Source: Paraflavitalea sp. CAU 1676
Lineage (GTDB): Bacteria; Bacteroidota; Bacteroidia; Chitinophagales; Chitinophagaceae
NCBI RefSeq assembly: GCF_029223285.1
Contig: NZ_JARHUJ010000009.1
Span: forward strand, 124,001 to 188,000
Direction: 5' to 3'
Length of the DNA: 64,000 nt
The position numbers were made by a program, and so were the translations under genes. Under the pieces are notes generated by a model, which searched no databases, had not been told where the DNA came from, and was given only the letters and a program-made list of their open reading frames with translations. Below are positions 9,701 to 16,908 of the stretch, one piece after another; the first letter of the stretch is position 1, and every line of letters starts with the position of its first letter.

Positions 9701-9826
9701 GATAACATCGGCACCTGGAGTAAACTGAAGAAAGGATCGGATCCGGAGACCGACGTGGATGGCAATTCCCGTCCTCAGTCATCGGTGTTCAAGATCATTT
9801 CTGCCGGACTGGAACTTACTTTCTAA
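6710..9826 (+). CDS. SusC/RagA-family TonB-linked outer membrane protein
   Basis: Outer-membrane TonB-dependent transporter of 1038 aa, expected to pair with the SusD lipoprotein encoded 22 bases downstream for import of an oligosaccharide or peptide. It has a signal peptide (MRRSLLIAIWLLCMAAVVQAQ), a carboxypeptidase-regulatory-like domain (about 22-105), the SusC signature around the plug (AYGTQRKREVTSSIA, LVLDGIPFDG, NPNDIENFSVLKDGTATALYGSRAA) and a long beta-barrel. There is no N-terminal STN domain and no adjacent sigma/anti-sigma pair. No hydrolase gene accompanies it, so the substrate cannot be named. Confidence 0.95.
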   Translation: MRRSLLIAIWLLCMAAVVQAQSRTITGKVTDKAGTGLAGVSVTIKNSSTGTQTADNGDYSLTVPSNARILVFSFVGHAVEEVNIGRSNTLNVTLSTEEKKLDEVVVVAYGTQRKREVTSSIAIVDDKAIKRQQVTTVGQALQGTAAGVLVVNNSGQPGDNPQIRIRGIASLNANAEPLLVLDGIPFDGNLNMINPNDIENFSVLKDGTATALYGSRAAAGVILINTKRGRKGMAPSISAGASFGVASRALPEYNFVNSQQMFELGWEALRNLYVDNAVPNPAQQATDDLIGEIKYNPFGVPKPVGTDGKLIPGTNLLWNTDWSKELTRTNALRRDVNLSVAGGGDQSRYFCSAGYLTQEGYVITSKFNRISARFNYTNNLKDWLEIGARTAVVFSDQNYPDQAGGNFENVIQYIRTMSSIYPVYKRGENGEELLDAQGKPIYDFGSPDASRTVNVNRNSLQPSNLVATTLVNTESRKRYQTNLNTYADIRLAKGLKFRSSFGIDKYLFESLSYETPEFGNGQNVGGRARRQNDNTTSWTWNNMLSYNRSIGFHTIDVMASTEAYKYELKTLGGRKIAFPFAGLTEFSTAATTEALTSGTTTETLNSYLGRVKYDFKGKYFAELTVRWDGSSRFAPGNQWGFFPAGGVSWLLSEEEFVKNISFINFLKLRASYGEVGNNRLTSYFPYLSTFSGGYDNLNNPGIYLDQLANADVRWEKQGNLDIGVDFGIWKNRINGSIDYFRKSSIDLLFTKPLVFSGGIPSIDYNIGTVVNAGVEFTINARVLAKKNFEWNSIINASFVKNTIKKLPQEKVLSGPYQLEVGRSFYDFYIQEWAGVDPTNGKPQWFADELDNNGNPTGKKNIVNTYAEASRYYMGTAIPKVTGGWTNTLTFKSFDFSMLINFALGGKIYDGEYSNLMHGFTAGFGDQLHTDMLGRWQKAGDVTDVPRIDLNNTDINQRSSKYLYDGDYVRLRNITLGFTFNPDRQQKVIKSSRFYVQADNIGTWSKLKKGSDPETDVDGNSRPQSSVFKIISAGLELTF

Positions 9827-9848
9827 GGAACGACTAAAACGAATGTTT

Positions 9849-11360
9849 ATGAAACGACAATTATCATTATTATATATAGGTGCGCTGTTGCTGGCTGTAG
9901 TTACCGGCAGTGGTTGTAAAAAAGAATTCATCACCGATCCCAAACCAACGGATGCAGTATCTGAAGACGATGTCTTTAAATCGGTGAGCGGCGTGCGTTC
10001 GTATTTTTCGGGTATCTACCGCAATATGCGCAGGCAGTGGTCGAACCTGGACAATACAGCCGGTGGCGCTACCGATACCTGGGGTTACAATTCGATCAAC
10101 CTGGCGCGCATCAATAAAGGAACCGATATCATCAATCCCGGCGGGTTCTATCAATTCGATTACCGGCACGAAAACCGGGAGCCTACTTACCGGCGAACCA
10201 TCTTTACCTGGGGTTTCTTTTATGAACACATCAACCAGGCCAACGTAATAATAAAGGGGGTAACGGCAAGCACCTTGCCGGCTGCCGATAAGAAATTGCT
10301 GGAGGCCGAAGCCAGGGCCATACGCGCCTGGTTCTATTTCGATCTTATCCGCGAGTTTCAGCACACGATTGCCAAAGACGCCAATGCGCCGGGCGTTCCA
10401 TTGTATACCGAACCCACCGGGTTGGAGAACGAGGGCAAACCAAGAGGTACCATTAAAGAAGTATATGACCTCATCAATGCCGATATTGAATTTGCTACCC
10501 AATCGTTGGGCACCGGACGCCTGGTGAAGAGTGATATCAATATAAATGTGGCCTGGGGTATGGCCGCCCGCATTTACCTCGAGCAGCGACGCTGGGCCGA
10601 TGCGAAGAATGCAGCACAGAAAGCGAGGGCGGGCTACTCACTCGATGCAGCCTCTTATGCCAATGGTTTCAGTGATCTGGGTTCGCCCGAAGTGATCTGG
10701 GGATTTCCGCAGGCGACGGATATCGGCGGGCAGTCATTATATTATGGTACACCCAGTTCCTTTTACGAGAAAACCGGCAATGGCTACGATAACTTGTTTG
10801 TGAACTCTTCCCTCGTGGCCAGTTTTGCACCCACCGACGTGCGCAACCTGTTTTTTCTCACCAGCGGCAATCCGAACAGCGCCCAGCGTTTTTCGACCAA
10901 TAAGTTTGGTAGCGCCATTGCGGAGGAAGTGGAACTGATTACCGGCGAGGTGGTGCCGCTGAAGGCGACTTTTTTCAACGAGGCGCTGCCCATGATCCGC
11001 GTGGCGGAAATGTACCTGGTAGAAGCGGAGGCCAAAGCCGAATTGAATGAAGCAGATGCGGGCGTGCCTTTGCTGGCTGTTCAAAAAAGCAGGGATGCTT
11101 CGGCAACAGCTTCCGGCAATACGGGCGCCGCGCTCATTACCGAAATATTGCTCGAACGACGTAAGGAGTTCTATGGCGAGCTGGGCCTGGATTACCTGGA
11201 TGTAAAAAGGCGACAACTACCACTCGTTCGTACAGGTAATCATCCGGCTGCCTATCGCTTCACTATTCCCGCCAATGACAACCGGTTTATCATGAAGATC
11301 CCGCAAAAAGAATTCGACTCGAACAAGAAACTCAACCCGGCGACCGACCAAAACGGATGA
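9849..11360 (+). CDS. RagB/SusD family nutrient-uptake lipoprotein
   Basis: Surface lipoprotein of 503 aa that caps the SusC channel and binds ligand. The signal peptide MKRQLSLLYIGALLLAVVTGSGC ends in a lipobox Cys, followed by a mature start (KKEFITDPKPTDAVSEDDVFKSV) typical of SusD. The C-terminal FNEALPMIRVAEMYLVEAEAKAEL and LLERRKEFYGE-LGLDYLDVKRR segments match the SusD helical core. The open frame runs back into susC, but a start at 9849 (or 9843) gives the correct signal peptide. It forms a two-gene operon with susC-1 and is closed by the terminator at 11439. Confidence 0.94.
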   Translation: MKRQLSLLYIGALLLAVVTGSGCKKEFITDPKPTDAVSEDDVFKSVSGVRSYFSGIYRNMRRQWSNLDNTAGGATDTWGYNSINLARINKGTDIINPGGFYQFDYRHENREPTYRRTIFTWGFFYEHINQANVIIKGVTASTLPAADKKLLEAEARAIRAWFYFDLIREFQHTIAKDANAPGVPLYTEPTGLENEGKPRGTIKEVYDLINADIEFATQSLGTGRLVKSDININVAWGMAARIYLEQRRWADAKNAAQKARAGYSLDAASYANGFSDLGSPEVIWGFPQATDIGGQSLYYGTPSSFYEKTGNGYDNLFVNSSLVASFAPTDVRNLFFLTSGNPNSAQRFSTNKFGSAIAEEVELITGEVVPLKATFFNEALPMIRVAEMYLVEAEAKAELNEADAGVPLLAVQKSRDASATASGNTGAALITEILLERRKEFYGELGLDYLDVKRRQLPLVRTGNHPAAYRFTIPANDNRFIMKIPQKEFDSNKKLNPATDQNG

Positions 11361-11438
11361 TGAAAAAGCTATGCCCGAGAGCTCAAATTGGGTGCTTTAC
11401 TTTCAACATCGTAGGGTAATAGCAAGTCTCATGGAAAG

Positions 11439-11468
11439 GCAGGTGGTATTTACCGCCTGCTTTTTTTT
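11439..11468 (+). terminator. rho-independent terminator after susC-1/susD-1
   Basis: gcaggtggta (11439-11448) pairs with taccgcctgc (11451-11460), one G-U pair and a two-base gap, then eight T residues. Confidence 0.92.
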
Positions 11469-11775
11469 GTGAGAAAAGTCATTTTGTCACCAGAAACTTT
11501 GCCAGACCGACCTAATCCGATGCTCAAACATCGTTTTTGTGCACCGAGCCGACGTAAAAAAGCGACATTGATCAGCTATTGACTGCGGGTCTAAACAAGG
11601 ACAGCGAAATCAATAATCGTCGGGTTTTTACATGGTTATGATGTAATGAAGTAAAAAATCATAGTAAACCCGGGAATCGGGTGAATCTTTATAAGGCTTT
11701 ACGGGATTCAGGGGCCAAAAAGTGGGGTTTGATAGTCAAATTTGGAACTTTGGTGGGTCAAGAAAAACGCAAGAC
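11469..11775. other. non-coding stretch before the LytTR gene
   Basis: About 300 bases with no supported gene. It presumably carries the LytTR promoter; only AT-rich runs and a weak 5-bp hairpin near 11518 were seen. Confidence 0.4.
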
Positions 11776-12309
11776 ATGAGCAACATTACTTCAGCAACCA
11801 TCAACAAAAGCACTATGCAAACCGTGACATTACGACATGAGGAAGAAGCGATCGTAGCATCTTTATTTCCCCGCCAGGAGCAGCCCACCTCAAGCGCTCA
11901 ACTCACAGCGCAACTACAGGAGTTGCTTCAATTACTGAACCCCGATCAACCCAAACCAGCCGGACCCGTTTACCGCAACCGATTCCTGATCCGCAAAGGC
12001 CATCAGTTCATTTCACTGCCCGTAACAGAGGTCAGGTATTTTTATTCCAAAGAGAAGATCTGTTTCGTAAAAACAAATGATAACCGCGATTATGTGGTGC
12101 CCTTTACCATCACGGAGATCGAGGAAATGATATCGCCCGATATGTTCTTCAGGGCTAGCCGGAAATATATTATCAGTCACAGCGCAATTACTAAAATACT
12201 CGTTTGGTTCAACGGCAAACTGAAGGTGGAAATACAGCCCAATGTTGGCGAGGAAATTATCATCAGCCGGGAGCGTGTTAACAATTTCAAGGTTTGGCTG
12301 GGCGAATAA
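11776..12309 (+). CDS. LytTR-domain DNA-binding protein without receiver domain
   Basis: 177 aa from the ATG at 11776. The first ~75 residues are low in structure (Gln/Pro-rich, QLTAQLQELLQLLNPDQPKP). A LytTR DNA-binding domain fills the rest: RFLIRKGHQFISLPVTEVRYFYSKEKICFVKTNDNRDYVVPFTITEIEEM then FFRASRKYIISHSAI and a C-terminal ISRERVNNFKVWLGE. No receiver domain or membrane segment is visible, so it is not a standard two-component regulator. An in-frame ATG at 11722 would add 18 unconvincing residues. It sits 98 bases before the AraC triplet and may regulate it; that is inference. Confidence 0.85.
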   Translation: MSNITSATINKSTMQTVTLRHEEEAIVASLFPRQEQPTSSAQLTAQLQELLQLLNPDQPKPAGPVYRNRFLIRKGHQFISLPVTEVRYFYSKEKICFVKTNDNRDYVVPFTITEIEEMISPDMFFRASRKYIISHSAITKILVWFNGKLKVEIQPNVGEEIIISRERVNNFKVWLGE

Positions 12310-12347
12310 CTTTAAGAAAAATTCTTGAAAGCGGGTTAGAACTTTAG

Positions 12348-12407
12348 CGTCATTCTGGCTAATATTGCTGCGCAAACATTATCTGGTAGCATATTAGTAT
12401 TGTGGGT
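12348..12407 (+). repeat. upstream direct repeat, copy 1 (promoter of AraC copy 1)
   Basis: Begins cgtcattctggctaatatt and ends just before the ATG at 12408. The same block precedes each of the three AraC paralogues at 60-61 bases from the start codon. It includes a conserved TAGTATTG a few bases before the ATG, resembling the TAnnTTTG -7 element. Confidence 0.75.
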
Positions 12408-13541
12408 ATGACTGATTCGATGTTTATTTTGCCCGGTTTTTTCAAGTGGCTTTTCCTAATGGCGGGGGCCCAGGGAGTTATTCTATCGCTGGTACTCTGG
12501 CGCCATAAAAGCAACCGTAAGCAAAACAGGCTGCTGAGTCTGATCGTGCTGATCTATTCTTATGCAGTATTCTTTTTTATAGGTACATATACTAAGGAGG
12601 TCTTTTTCCATCCCCTGTATCCCGGCGTGGTATCGGGCTGGGTATTCGGAACTACTGGCGTTGTCTTATTGCTGATGTATGTACGTACCTGTTTTGGGCT
12701 ACCGGCCCATCCACCAAGGGCCTGGTTGTACTGGATTCCCACAGCTTTCTTCCTGGTAATATTGGTAATGCATTATGCACATCCCGAAAGGGAGGGGGGG
12801 CGTTATGGCAATTGGGGAAGACTTGGTGTTGCCTATGTTGTTTTTATGACCGGGCTTTGCTATTACAGGTTCCGTCAATTCTCCAGGTGGGGAACCATGG
12901 CAATACAGAGCCAGAAAACCAAACAATACCTTCGTTGGGTGCTGGCCTTTTTCGCGACCTACTCAGGCATGCAGATCGTTAGCTTTTCGCTGTGGGATTT
13001 TATTTCTTTCGAGGCTTCGCTATACATTTCAATTGCGGTAAAGCTGTTTACTACGCTTGGTATCTATGCCATCGCTTACCTGAATGTGCAGAATGCGCAC
13101 CAGGTGGCGCCGGTAATGATGGCGTTGCCGGTTGAACAGGCAGAAAAATACCGCTTCTCTTCGCTCGATGAAGATACCGCCAACAGTATTCGTGAACAGT
13201 TGATGGCGTTGGTAGGGGCAGAGAAGATCTACCTGCAGCGCGACCTCAAGCTCAAGGATGTGGCCGACCGATTAAATACCACCGTGCATCATTTATCGCA
13301 GGTACTCAATGAGCGGATGGGTATAAGCTTCCCCGACTTCGTCAACAAGCTGCGCATCGAAGAAGCTACCCGCCTGCTGGCAGGCGGCGACGACAGCAAG
13401 ATCGAATCCATTGCCCTCGATACCGGTTTCAACAACAAAGTGTCGTTCAACAAAGCCTTCAAAAAGTTTACGGGACTTACTCCCTCCCAATACAAAACGC
13501 AGCACCACACTGTTTCGGGGGTCGATGCCAACCTCAATTGA
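12408..13541 (+). CDS. membrane-bound AraC-family regulator, tandem copy 1
   Basis: 377 aa. The N-terminal ~225 residues form about seven hydrophobic segments (first FKWLFLMAGAQGVILSLVLW, last YISIAVKLFTTLGIYAIAYL). A short linker follows, then an AraC HTH domain over about residues 275-365 (DVADRLNTTVHHLSQVLNER ... IESIALDTGFNNKVSFNKAFKKFTG-LTPSQYK). This suggests a membrane sensor with a cytoplasmic DNA-binding output. The start MTDSMFILP at 12408 is chosen because it is shared with copy 2 and gives identical lengths; the in-frame ATG at 12402 is two codons earlier. It is the first of three paralogues with the same upstream repeat. Ligand and targets are unknown. Confidence 0.88.
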   Translation: MTDSMFILPGFFKWLFLMAGAQGVILSLVLWRHKSNRKQNRLLSLIVLIYSYAVFFFIGTYTKEVFFHPLYPGVVSGWVFGTTGVVLLLMYVRTCFGLPAHPPRAWLYWIPTAFFLVILVMHYAHPEREGGRYGNWGRLGVAYVVFMTGLCYYRFRQFSRWGTMAIQSQKTKQYLRWVLAFFATYSGMQIVSFSLWDFISFEASLYISIAVKLFTTLGIYAIAYLNVQNAHQVAPVMMALPVEQAEKYRFSSLDEDTANSIREQLMALVGAEKIYLQRDLKLKDVADRLNTTVHHLSQVLNERMGISFPDFVNKLRIEEATRLLAGGDDSKIESIALDTGFNNKVSFNKAFKKFTGLTPSQYKTQHHTVSGVDANLN

Positions 13542-13730
13542 GCAATAGAAAGTTAAAGCATCTCCTTTCTGTCTTTGCGCCATTGCCGATGGTTTAGCCG
13601 CAAACTTACCGTGATCTCGCAACTCCATAAAACTGAGGTGATTGTCACCGTGTCATCCGTATGGGTAATGACAAAAAAGGACCCCGGGATTAATTTTAGT
13701 AAAAAATTAATTGACCGGTTGGCACATGAT

Positions 13731-13791
13731 CGTCATTCTGGCTAATATTGTTGTGCAAACATTATCTGGCAGCATTATTAGTATTGTGTGA
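13731..13791 (+). repeat. upstream direct repeat, copy 2
   Basis: Starts cgtcattctggctaatatt and ends directly before the ATG of AraC copy 2, matching 12348-12407 with few changes. Similarity to copy 3 extends another ~35 bases upstream (AT-rich run, then ttgacc and ggcac). Confidence 0.75.
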
Positions 13792-14925
13792 ATGACTGAT
13801 TCAATGTTCATATTGCCCGACTTTTTCAAGTGGCTTTTTTGGATGGCGGGAGCCCAGGGGATCATATTATCCATTGTGTTGTGGCGTCAAAAGAGTAACC
13901 GGCAACAGAACAAATTGCTGAGTTTGATATTGCTGACCTTTTCATTGGGTCTGTTCTATTTCATTGCTACTTATACTAAAGCAATTTATTCTCATCCGCT
14001 ATATCCCGGCACCATGTCGGGATGGATTATCGGTACGGCAGGCGCCACCTTGTTGTTAATGTACCTGCGCACCTGCTTCGGTTTACCCGCCCATCCGCGA
14101 ATGGCCTGGTTATACTGGTTGCCTACCGCTTTTTTTGTCGGGCTGGCGATCGTTTATTATACGAATCCAAAACGCAATGGGGAAGATTACGCGCTGCTTG
14201 GCTGGATAGGGCTGCTCTATTTTATCAGTATTACTATTTTATGTTGCCTCAGGTTCAGTAAGTTTTCCCGGTGGAGTACGATTGCCCAGCAAAGTCAGAA
14301 AACAAAACTGTACCTGAAATGGGTTTTGTCGATGTATGCTTCTTATTGTGTGTTGCAGCTTATTACCTTTTCCCTATGGTATTTTGTACCCTTTGTAGTT
14401 GCATTGTATGTATCGGTGTCGGTAAAGCTGATCACGTCCGTTGCCATTTATGTGATTGCCTACCTCAATGTGCAGCATGCGCACCAGGTGGCGCCGGTGA
14501 TGATGGCGTTGCCGGTTGAGCAGGCTGAAAAATACCGCTTCTCTTCGCTCGATGAAGATATGGCCAACAGTATCCGTGAGCAGTTGATGGCGTTGGTAGG
14601 AGCGGAGAAGATCTATCTGCAGCGCGACCTCAAGCTCAAGGAGGTGGCCGACCGGTTGAATACCTCGGTGCATCACCTGTCGCAGGTACTTAATGAGCGG
14701 ATGGGCATAAGTTTCTCCGACTTCGTCAACAAACTGCGAATTGAGGAAGCTGCCCGCCTGCTGGCCGCTGGCGACGACAGCAAGATAGAATCCATTGCCC
14801 TCGACACCGGTTTCAACAACAAGGTATCGTTCAACAAAGCCTTTAAAAAGTTTACAGGCACTACGCCCTCCCAATACAAAATACAGCACCTGGCAGATGC
14901 AGCTATCGATGCGCACCACCATTGA
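13792..14925 (+). CDS. membrane-bound AraC-family regulator, tandem copy 2
   Basis: 377 aa, exactly the length of copies 1 and 3. Seven hydrophobic segments (about 10-225) precede an AraC HTH domain. From the segment NVQHAHQVAP to TPSQYK it differs from copy 1 at only 9 of 140 positions, while the membrane half has many more changes (TFSLGLFYFIATYTKAIYSH here against IYSYAVFFFIGTYTKEVFFH). It therefore probably recognises the same DNA as its siblings but may sense a different cue. It lies 250 bases after copy 1 with its own copy of the upstream repeat, so it is likely transcribed separately. Confidence 0.88.
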   Translation: MTDSMFILPDFFKWLFWMAGAQGIILSIVLWRQKSNRQQNKLLSLILLTFSLGLFYFIATYTKAIYSHPLYPGTMSGWIIGTAGATLLLMYLRTCFGLPAHPRMAWLYWLPTAFFVGLAIVYYTNPKRNGEDYALLGWIGLLYFISITILCCLRFSKFSRWSTIAQQSQKTKLYLKWVLSMYASYCVLQLITFSLWYFVPFVVALYVSVSVKLITSVAIYVIAYLNVQHAHQVAPVMMALPVEQAEKYRFSSLDEDMANSIREQLMALVGAEKIYLQRDLKLKEVADRLNTSVHHLSQVLNERMGISFSDFVNKLRIEEAARLLAAGDDSKIESIALDTGFNNKVSFNKAFKKFTGTTPSQYKIQHLADAAIDAHHH

Positions 14926-14982
14926 AGACTTCCCCTGAACGCAGGTGAATAAAAAATTGTATTTGACGGGTAGGCACCTGAT

Positions 14983-15043
14983 CGTCATTCTGAATATTAT
15001 CGCCTGGCAAATATTTTCTGGCAGCATTGTTAGTATTGAGTGT
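14983..15043 (+). repeat. upstream direct repeat, copy 3
   Basis: Diverged copy beginning cgtcattctgaatattat and ending before the ATG at 15044. The TTAGTATTG block near the start codon is kept. It overlaps a TTG/ATG-poor extension that could be misread as an N-terminal extension of copy 3. Confidence 0.7.
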
Positions 15044-16177
15044 ATGAAGGATTCAATGTTCATATTGCCCGACTTTTTCAAGTGGCTTTTTTTGATGGCG
15101 GGGGCGCAGGGCGTCTTTTTGTCAATTGTGTTGTGGCGTCATAAAAGCAACCGGCAACAGAATAGATTGCTGAGTTTGATCGTGCTGGCCTTTTCCTTGT
15201 CCTTGTTTTACTTCATCGCCATCTATACCAAAGCGATTAATACCCATCCTTTATTTCCAGGCATCGTGACCGGTTGGGGGCTGGGTACCGCCTGTGTCAC
15301 CTTGCTGTTGATGTATGTAAGGACCTGCTTTGGATTGCCGGCCAGTCCCCCGATGGCCTGGCTGTACTGGTTGCCCACCGCCTTCTTTGCAGGGCTGATG
15401 GTGGTGTTTTATGCCGACCCCAACAGGGATGGCGCAAGTCTTGGGGAATTTGGATGGGTTGGACTTGTGTATGTCCTGACCATAACCTGTGTTTGTTTTT
15501 ACAAGTTCTATAAGTTTTCTCAATGGGGTACCATGGCGCAACGGAGTCAAAAGACCCGGCAATACCTGCGCTGGATATTGTTATTCTTTGCAACGTACTT
15601 TGGTGTGCAGCTCATCAGGGCCATACTCTGGTTTTTTGTACCCTTTGAGATCTCCCTCTACATTGCCATATTGATAAAGCTGTTTTCTACTGTCGGTATC
15701 TATGCCATTGCTTACCTCAATGTGCAGCATGCACACCAGGTGGCGCCGGTGAGGATGGACTTGCCGGTTGAACAGGCTGAAAAATACCGCTATTCTTCAC
15801 TCGATGACGATACCGCCAACAGTATCCGAGAGCAGTTGATGGCGTTGGTTGGTGCGGAGAAGTTCTACCTGCAGCGCGACCTCAAGCTCAAGGGGGTTGC
15901 TGACCGTTTAAACACCACCGTGCACCATTTATCGCAGGTGCTCAATGAACGAATGGGCGTTAGCTTTCCCGACTTCGTCAACAAACTGCGTATTGAAGAA
16001 GCTACCCGTCTGCTGGCGGGCGGCGACGAGAGCAAGATCGAATCCATCGCCCTCGATACCGGCTTCAATAACAAGGTATCGTTCAACAAAGCCTTTAAGA
16101 AGTTTACAGGAACTACTCCTTCCCAATACAAAATGCGGCGCCTTACGGATGAAGCTGCGGATGCAAGCCTCCAGTAA
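15044..16177 (+). CDS. membrane-bound AraC-family regulator, tandem copy 3
   Basis: 377 aa, third paralogue with the same seven-segment membrane half and AraC HTH output. The frame is open back to 14945, but that part is the conserved promoter repeat; starting at MKDSMFILPDFFKW (15044) restores the length shared by all three. The HTH domain keeps the same helices (GVADRLNTTVHHLSQVLNER, IALDTGFNNKVSFNKAF). It is followed by the promoter of the SAM riboswitch unit. The three genes are most simply explained by tandem duplication including the promoter. Confidence 0.88.
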   Translation: MKDSMFILPDFFKWLFLMAGAQGVFLSIVLWRHKSNRQQNRLLSLIVLAFSLSLFYFIAIYTKAINTHPLFPGIVTGWGLGTACVTLLLMYVRTCFGLPASPPMAWLYWLPTAFFAGLMVVFYADPNRDGASLGEFGWVGLVYVLTITCVCFYKFYKFSQWGTMAQRSQKTRQYLRWILLFFATYFGVQLIRAILWFFVPFEISLYIAILIKLFSTVGIYAIAYLNVQHAHQVAPVRMDLPVEQAEKYRYSSLDDDTANSIREQLMALVGAEKFYLQRDLKLKGVADRLNTTVHHLSQVLNERMGVSFPDFVNKLRIEEATRLLAGGDESKIESIALDTGFNNKVSFNKAFKKFTGTTPSQYKMRRLTDEAADASLQ

Positions 16178-16318
16178 GGCCGGGATATGTAACGGCTACG
16201 CATTTGATATAAGGCAATTATGACAGTTCTGTGGCGTAGATTTCCGGTTTTCTGACTTTTTCTTATCCCTTGGCAAAATATTTACACATTCTATTTCTGT
16301 TTAAACAGATGGATTCTA

Positions 16319-16326
16319 TATATTTG
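16319..16326 (+). promoter_or_regulatory. Bacteroidota-type -7 element before the SAM riboswitch
   Basis: TATATTTG is an exact match to TAnnTTTG and lies 22 bases before the first base of riboswitch helix P1, placing the transcript start at about 16330-16335. No clean TTTG -33 element was seen at the expected distance. Confidence 0.6.
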
Positions 16327-16348
16327 CTACGTTCTTTTTTATGTGTTG

Positions 16349-16499
16349 CTTATCAAGAAAGGCTGAGGGAAAACGGGCCCGATGACGCCTTGGCAACCCT
16401 TCTTATGTTTCATGCTGTATAGACATTGTGCATGATGCTGAGGATGAAGGTGCCAATTCCTGCTCCATCGAAAGGTGGAGGTAGATAAGTCTGTGTACA
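16349..16499 (+). ncRNA. SAM-I (S-box) riboswitch aptamer
   Basis: The consensus core is present in order: cttatcaagaaaggctgagg, then gggcccgatga, ccttggcaaccc, ggtgccaattcctgc and closing gataag. P1 forms between cttatc (16349-16354) and gataag (16494-16499). P3 is long, with cttc/gaag at its base and a catgc/gcatg extension. P4 is ctccatc-gaaa-ggtggag, a stem with a GNRA tetraloop. SAM-I aptamers bind S-adenosylmethionine and normally control methionine or SAM genes; none is found downstream here. Confidence 0.95.
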
Positions 16500-16542
16500 G
16501 CTTTGAAAGGCACTGCCATTGGCATTGTATAAATATTTTCAG

Positions 16543-16578
16543 GCTCACCTGGCTTATTTGCAGGTGAGCTATTTTTTT
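16543..16578 (+). terminator. riboswitch expression platform: intrinsic terminator with antiterminator
   Basis: gctcacctg (16543-16551) pairs perfectly with caggtgagc (16561-16569), then ta and seven T residues. The loop plus stem edge, gcttattt (16552-16559), can pair over 8 bases (two G-U) with the 3' strand of P1, agataagt (16493-16500). This is the expected switch: SAM-bound P1 leaves the terminator free, while unliganded RNA forms the antiterminator. Confidence 0.85.
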
Positions 16579-16648
16579 GCCCACACTTCAGGAATCATTC
16601 AGTAACCATTTTAAAAAACTTCCCGATCAGCTACCAGGCTTTGCAGTA

Positions 16649-16780
16649 ATGCTTCGCCCATGGTTTTCCGGGAACATTCAGGAGGGTTTTGTTTCTTCTT
16701 ATATGTCAATGTCCGCTTTGTCCTTATCCCGGTTAAGCCGGGATGGGACACGGGCAAAAGCAGGAAGAACTAAAAATTGA
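16649..16780 (+). CDS. possible 43-aa small protein in riboswitch read-through region
   Basis: The only ATG-started frame of note between the riboswitch terminator and the next terminator. It encodes MLRPWFSGNIQEG...RTKN, with no recognised domain, signal or membrane segment. The DNA around 16721-16750 folds into a hairpin (atcccgg/ccgggat with an outer gtcc/ggac), which suggests the RNA rather than a protein may be the product. Low confidence as a gene. Confidence 0.15.
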   Translation: MLRPWFSGNIQEGFVSSYMSMSALSLSRLSRDGTRAKAGRTKN

Positions 16781-16832
16781 CAGTAACCTTTGTTTCAAAT
16801 AGTAGATTTTCTCATGTGACCTTTTGGTTAAC

Positions 16833-16865
16833 CAGGGATTGTTTTTACTTTCCCTGCTTTTTTTT
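16833..16865 (+). terminator. second terminator between the riboswitch and rteC-like gene
   Basis: caggga (16833-16838) pairs with tccctg (16851-16856), followed by a T run to 16865. It lies 44 bases before the RteC start codon, so riboswitch transcripts should stop here even when the first terminator is read through. Confidence 0.75.
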
Positions 16866-16908
16866 GAAACCCGTTTATTCAAAATCCCTATAACCCCCTG
16901 GACCGTCT

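Noticed and set aside
14945-15043. N-terminal extension of AraC copy 3
   Set aside because: This segment is the conserved promoter repeat seen before copies 1 and 2; the start at 15044 gives the shared 377 aa length.
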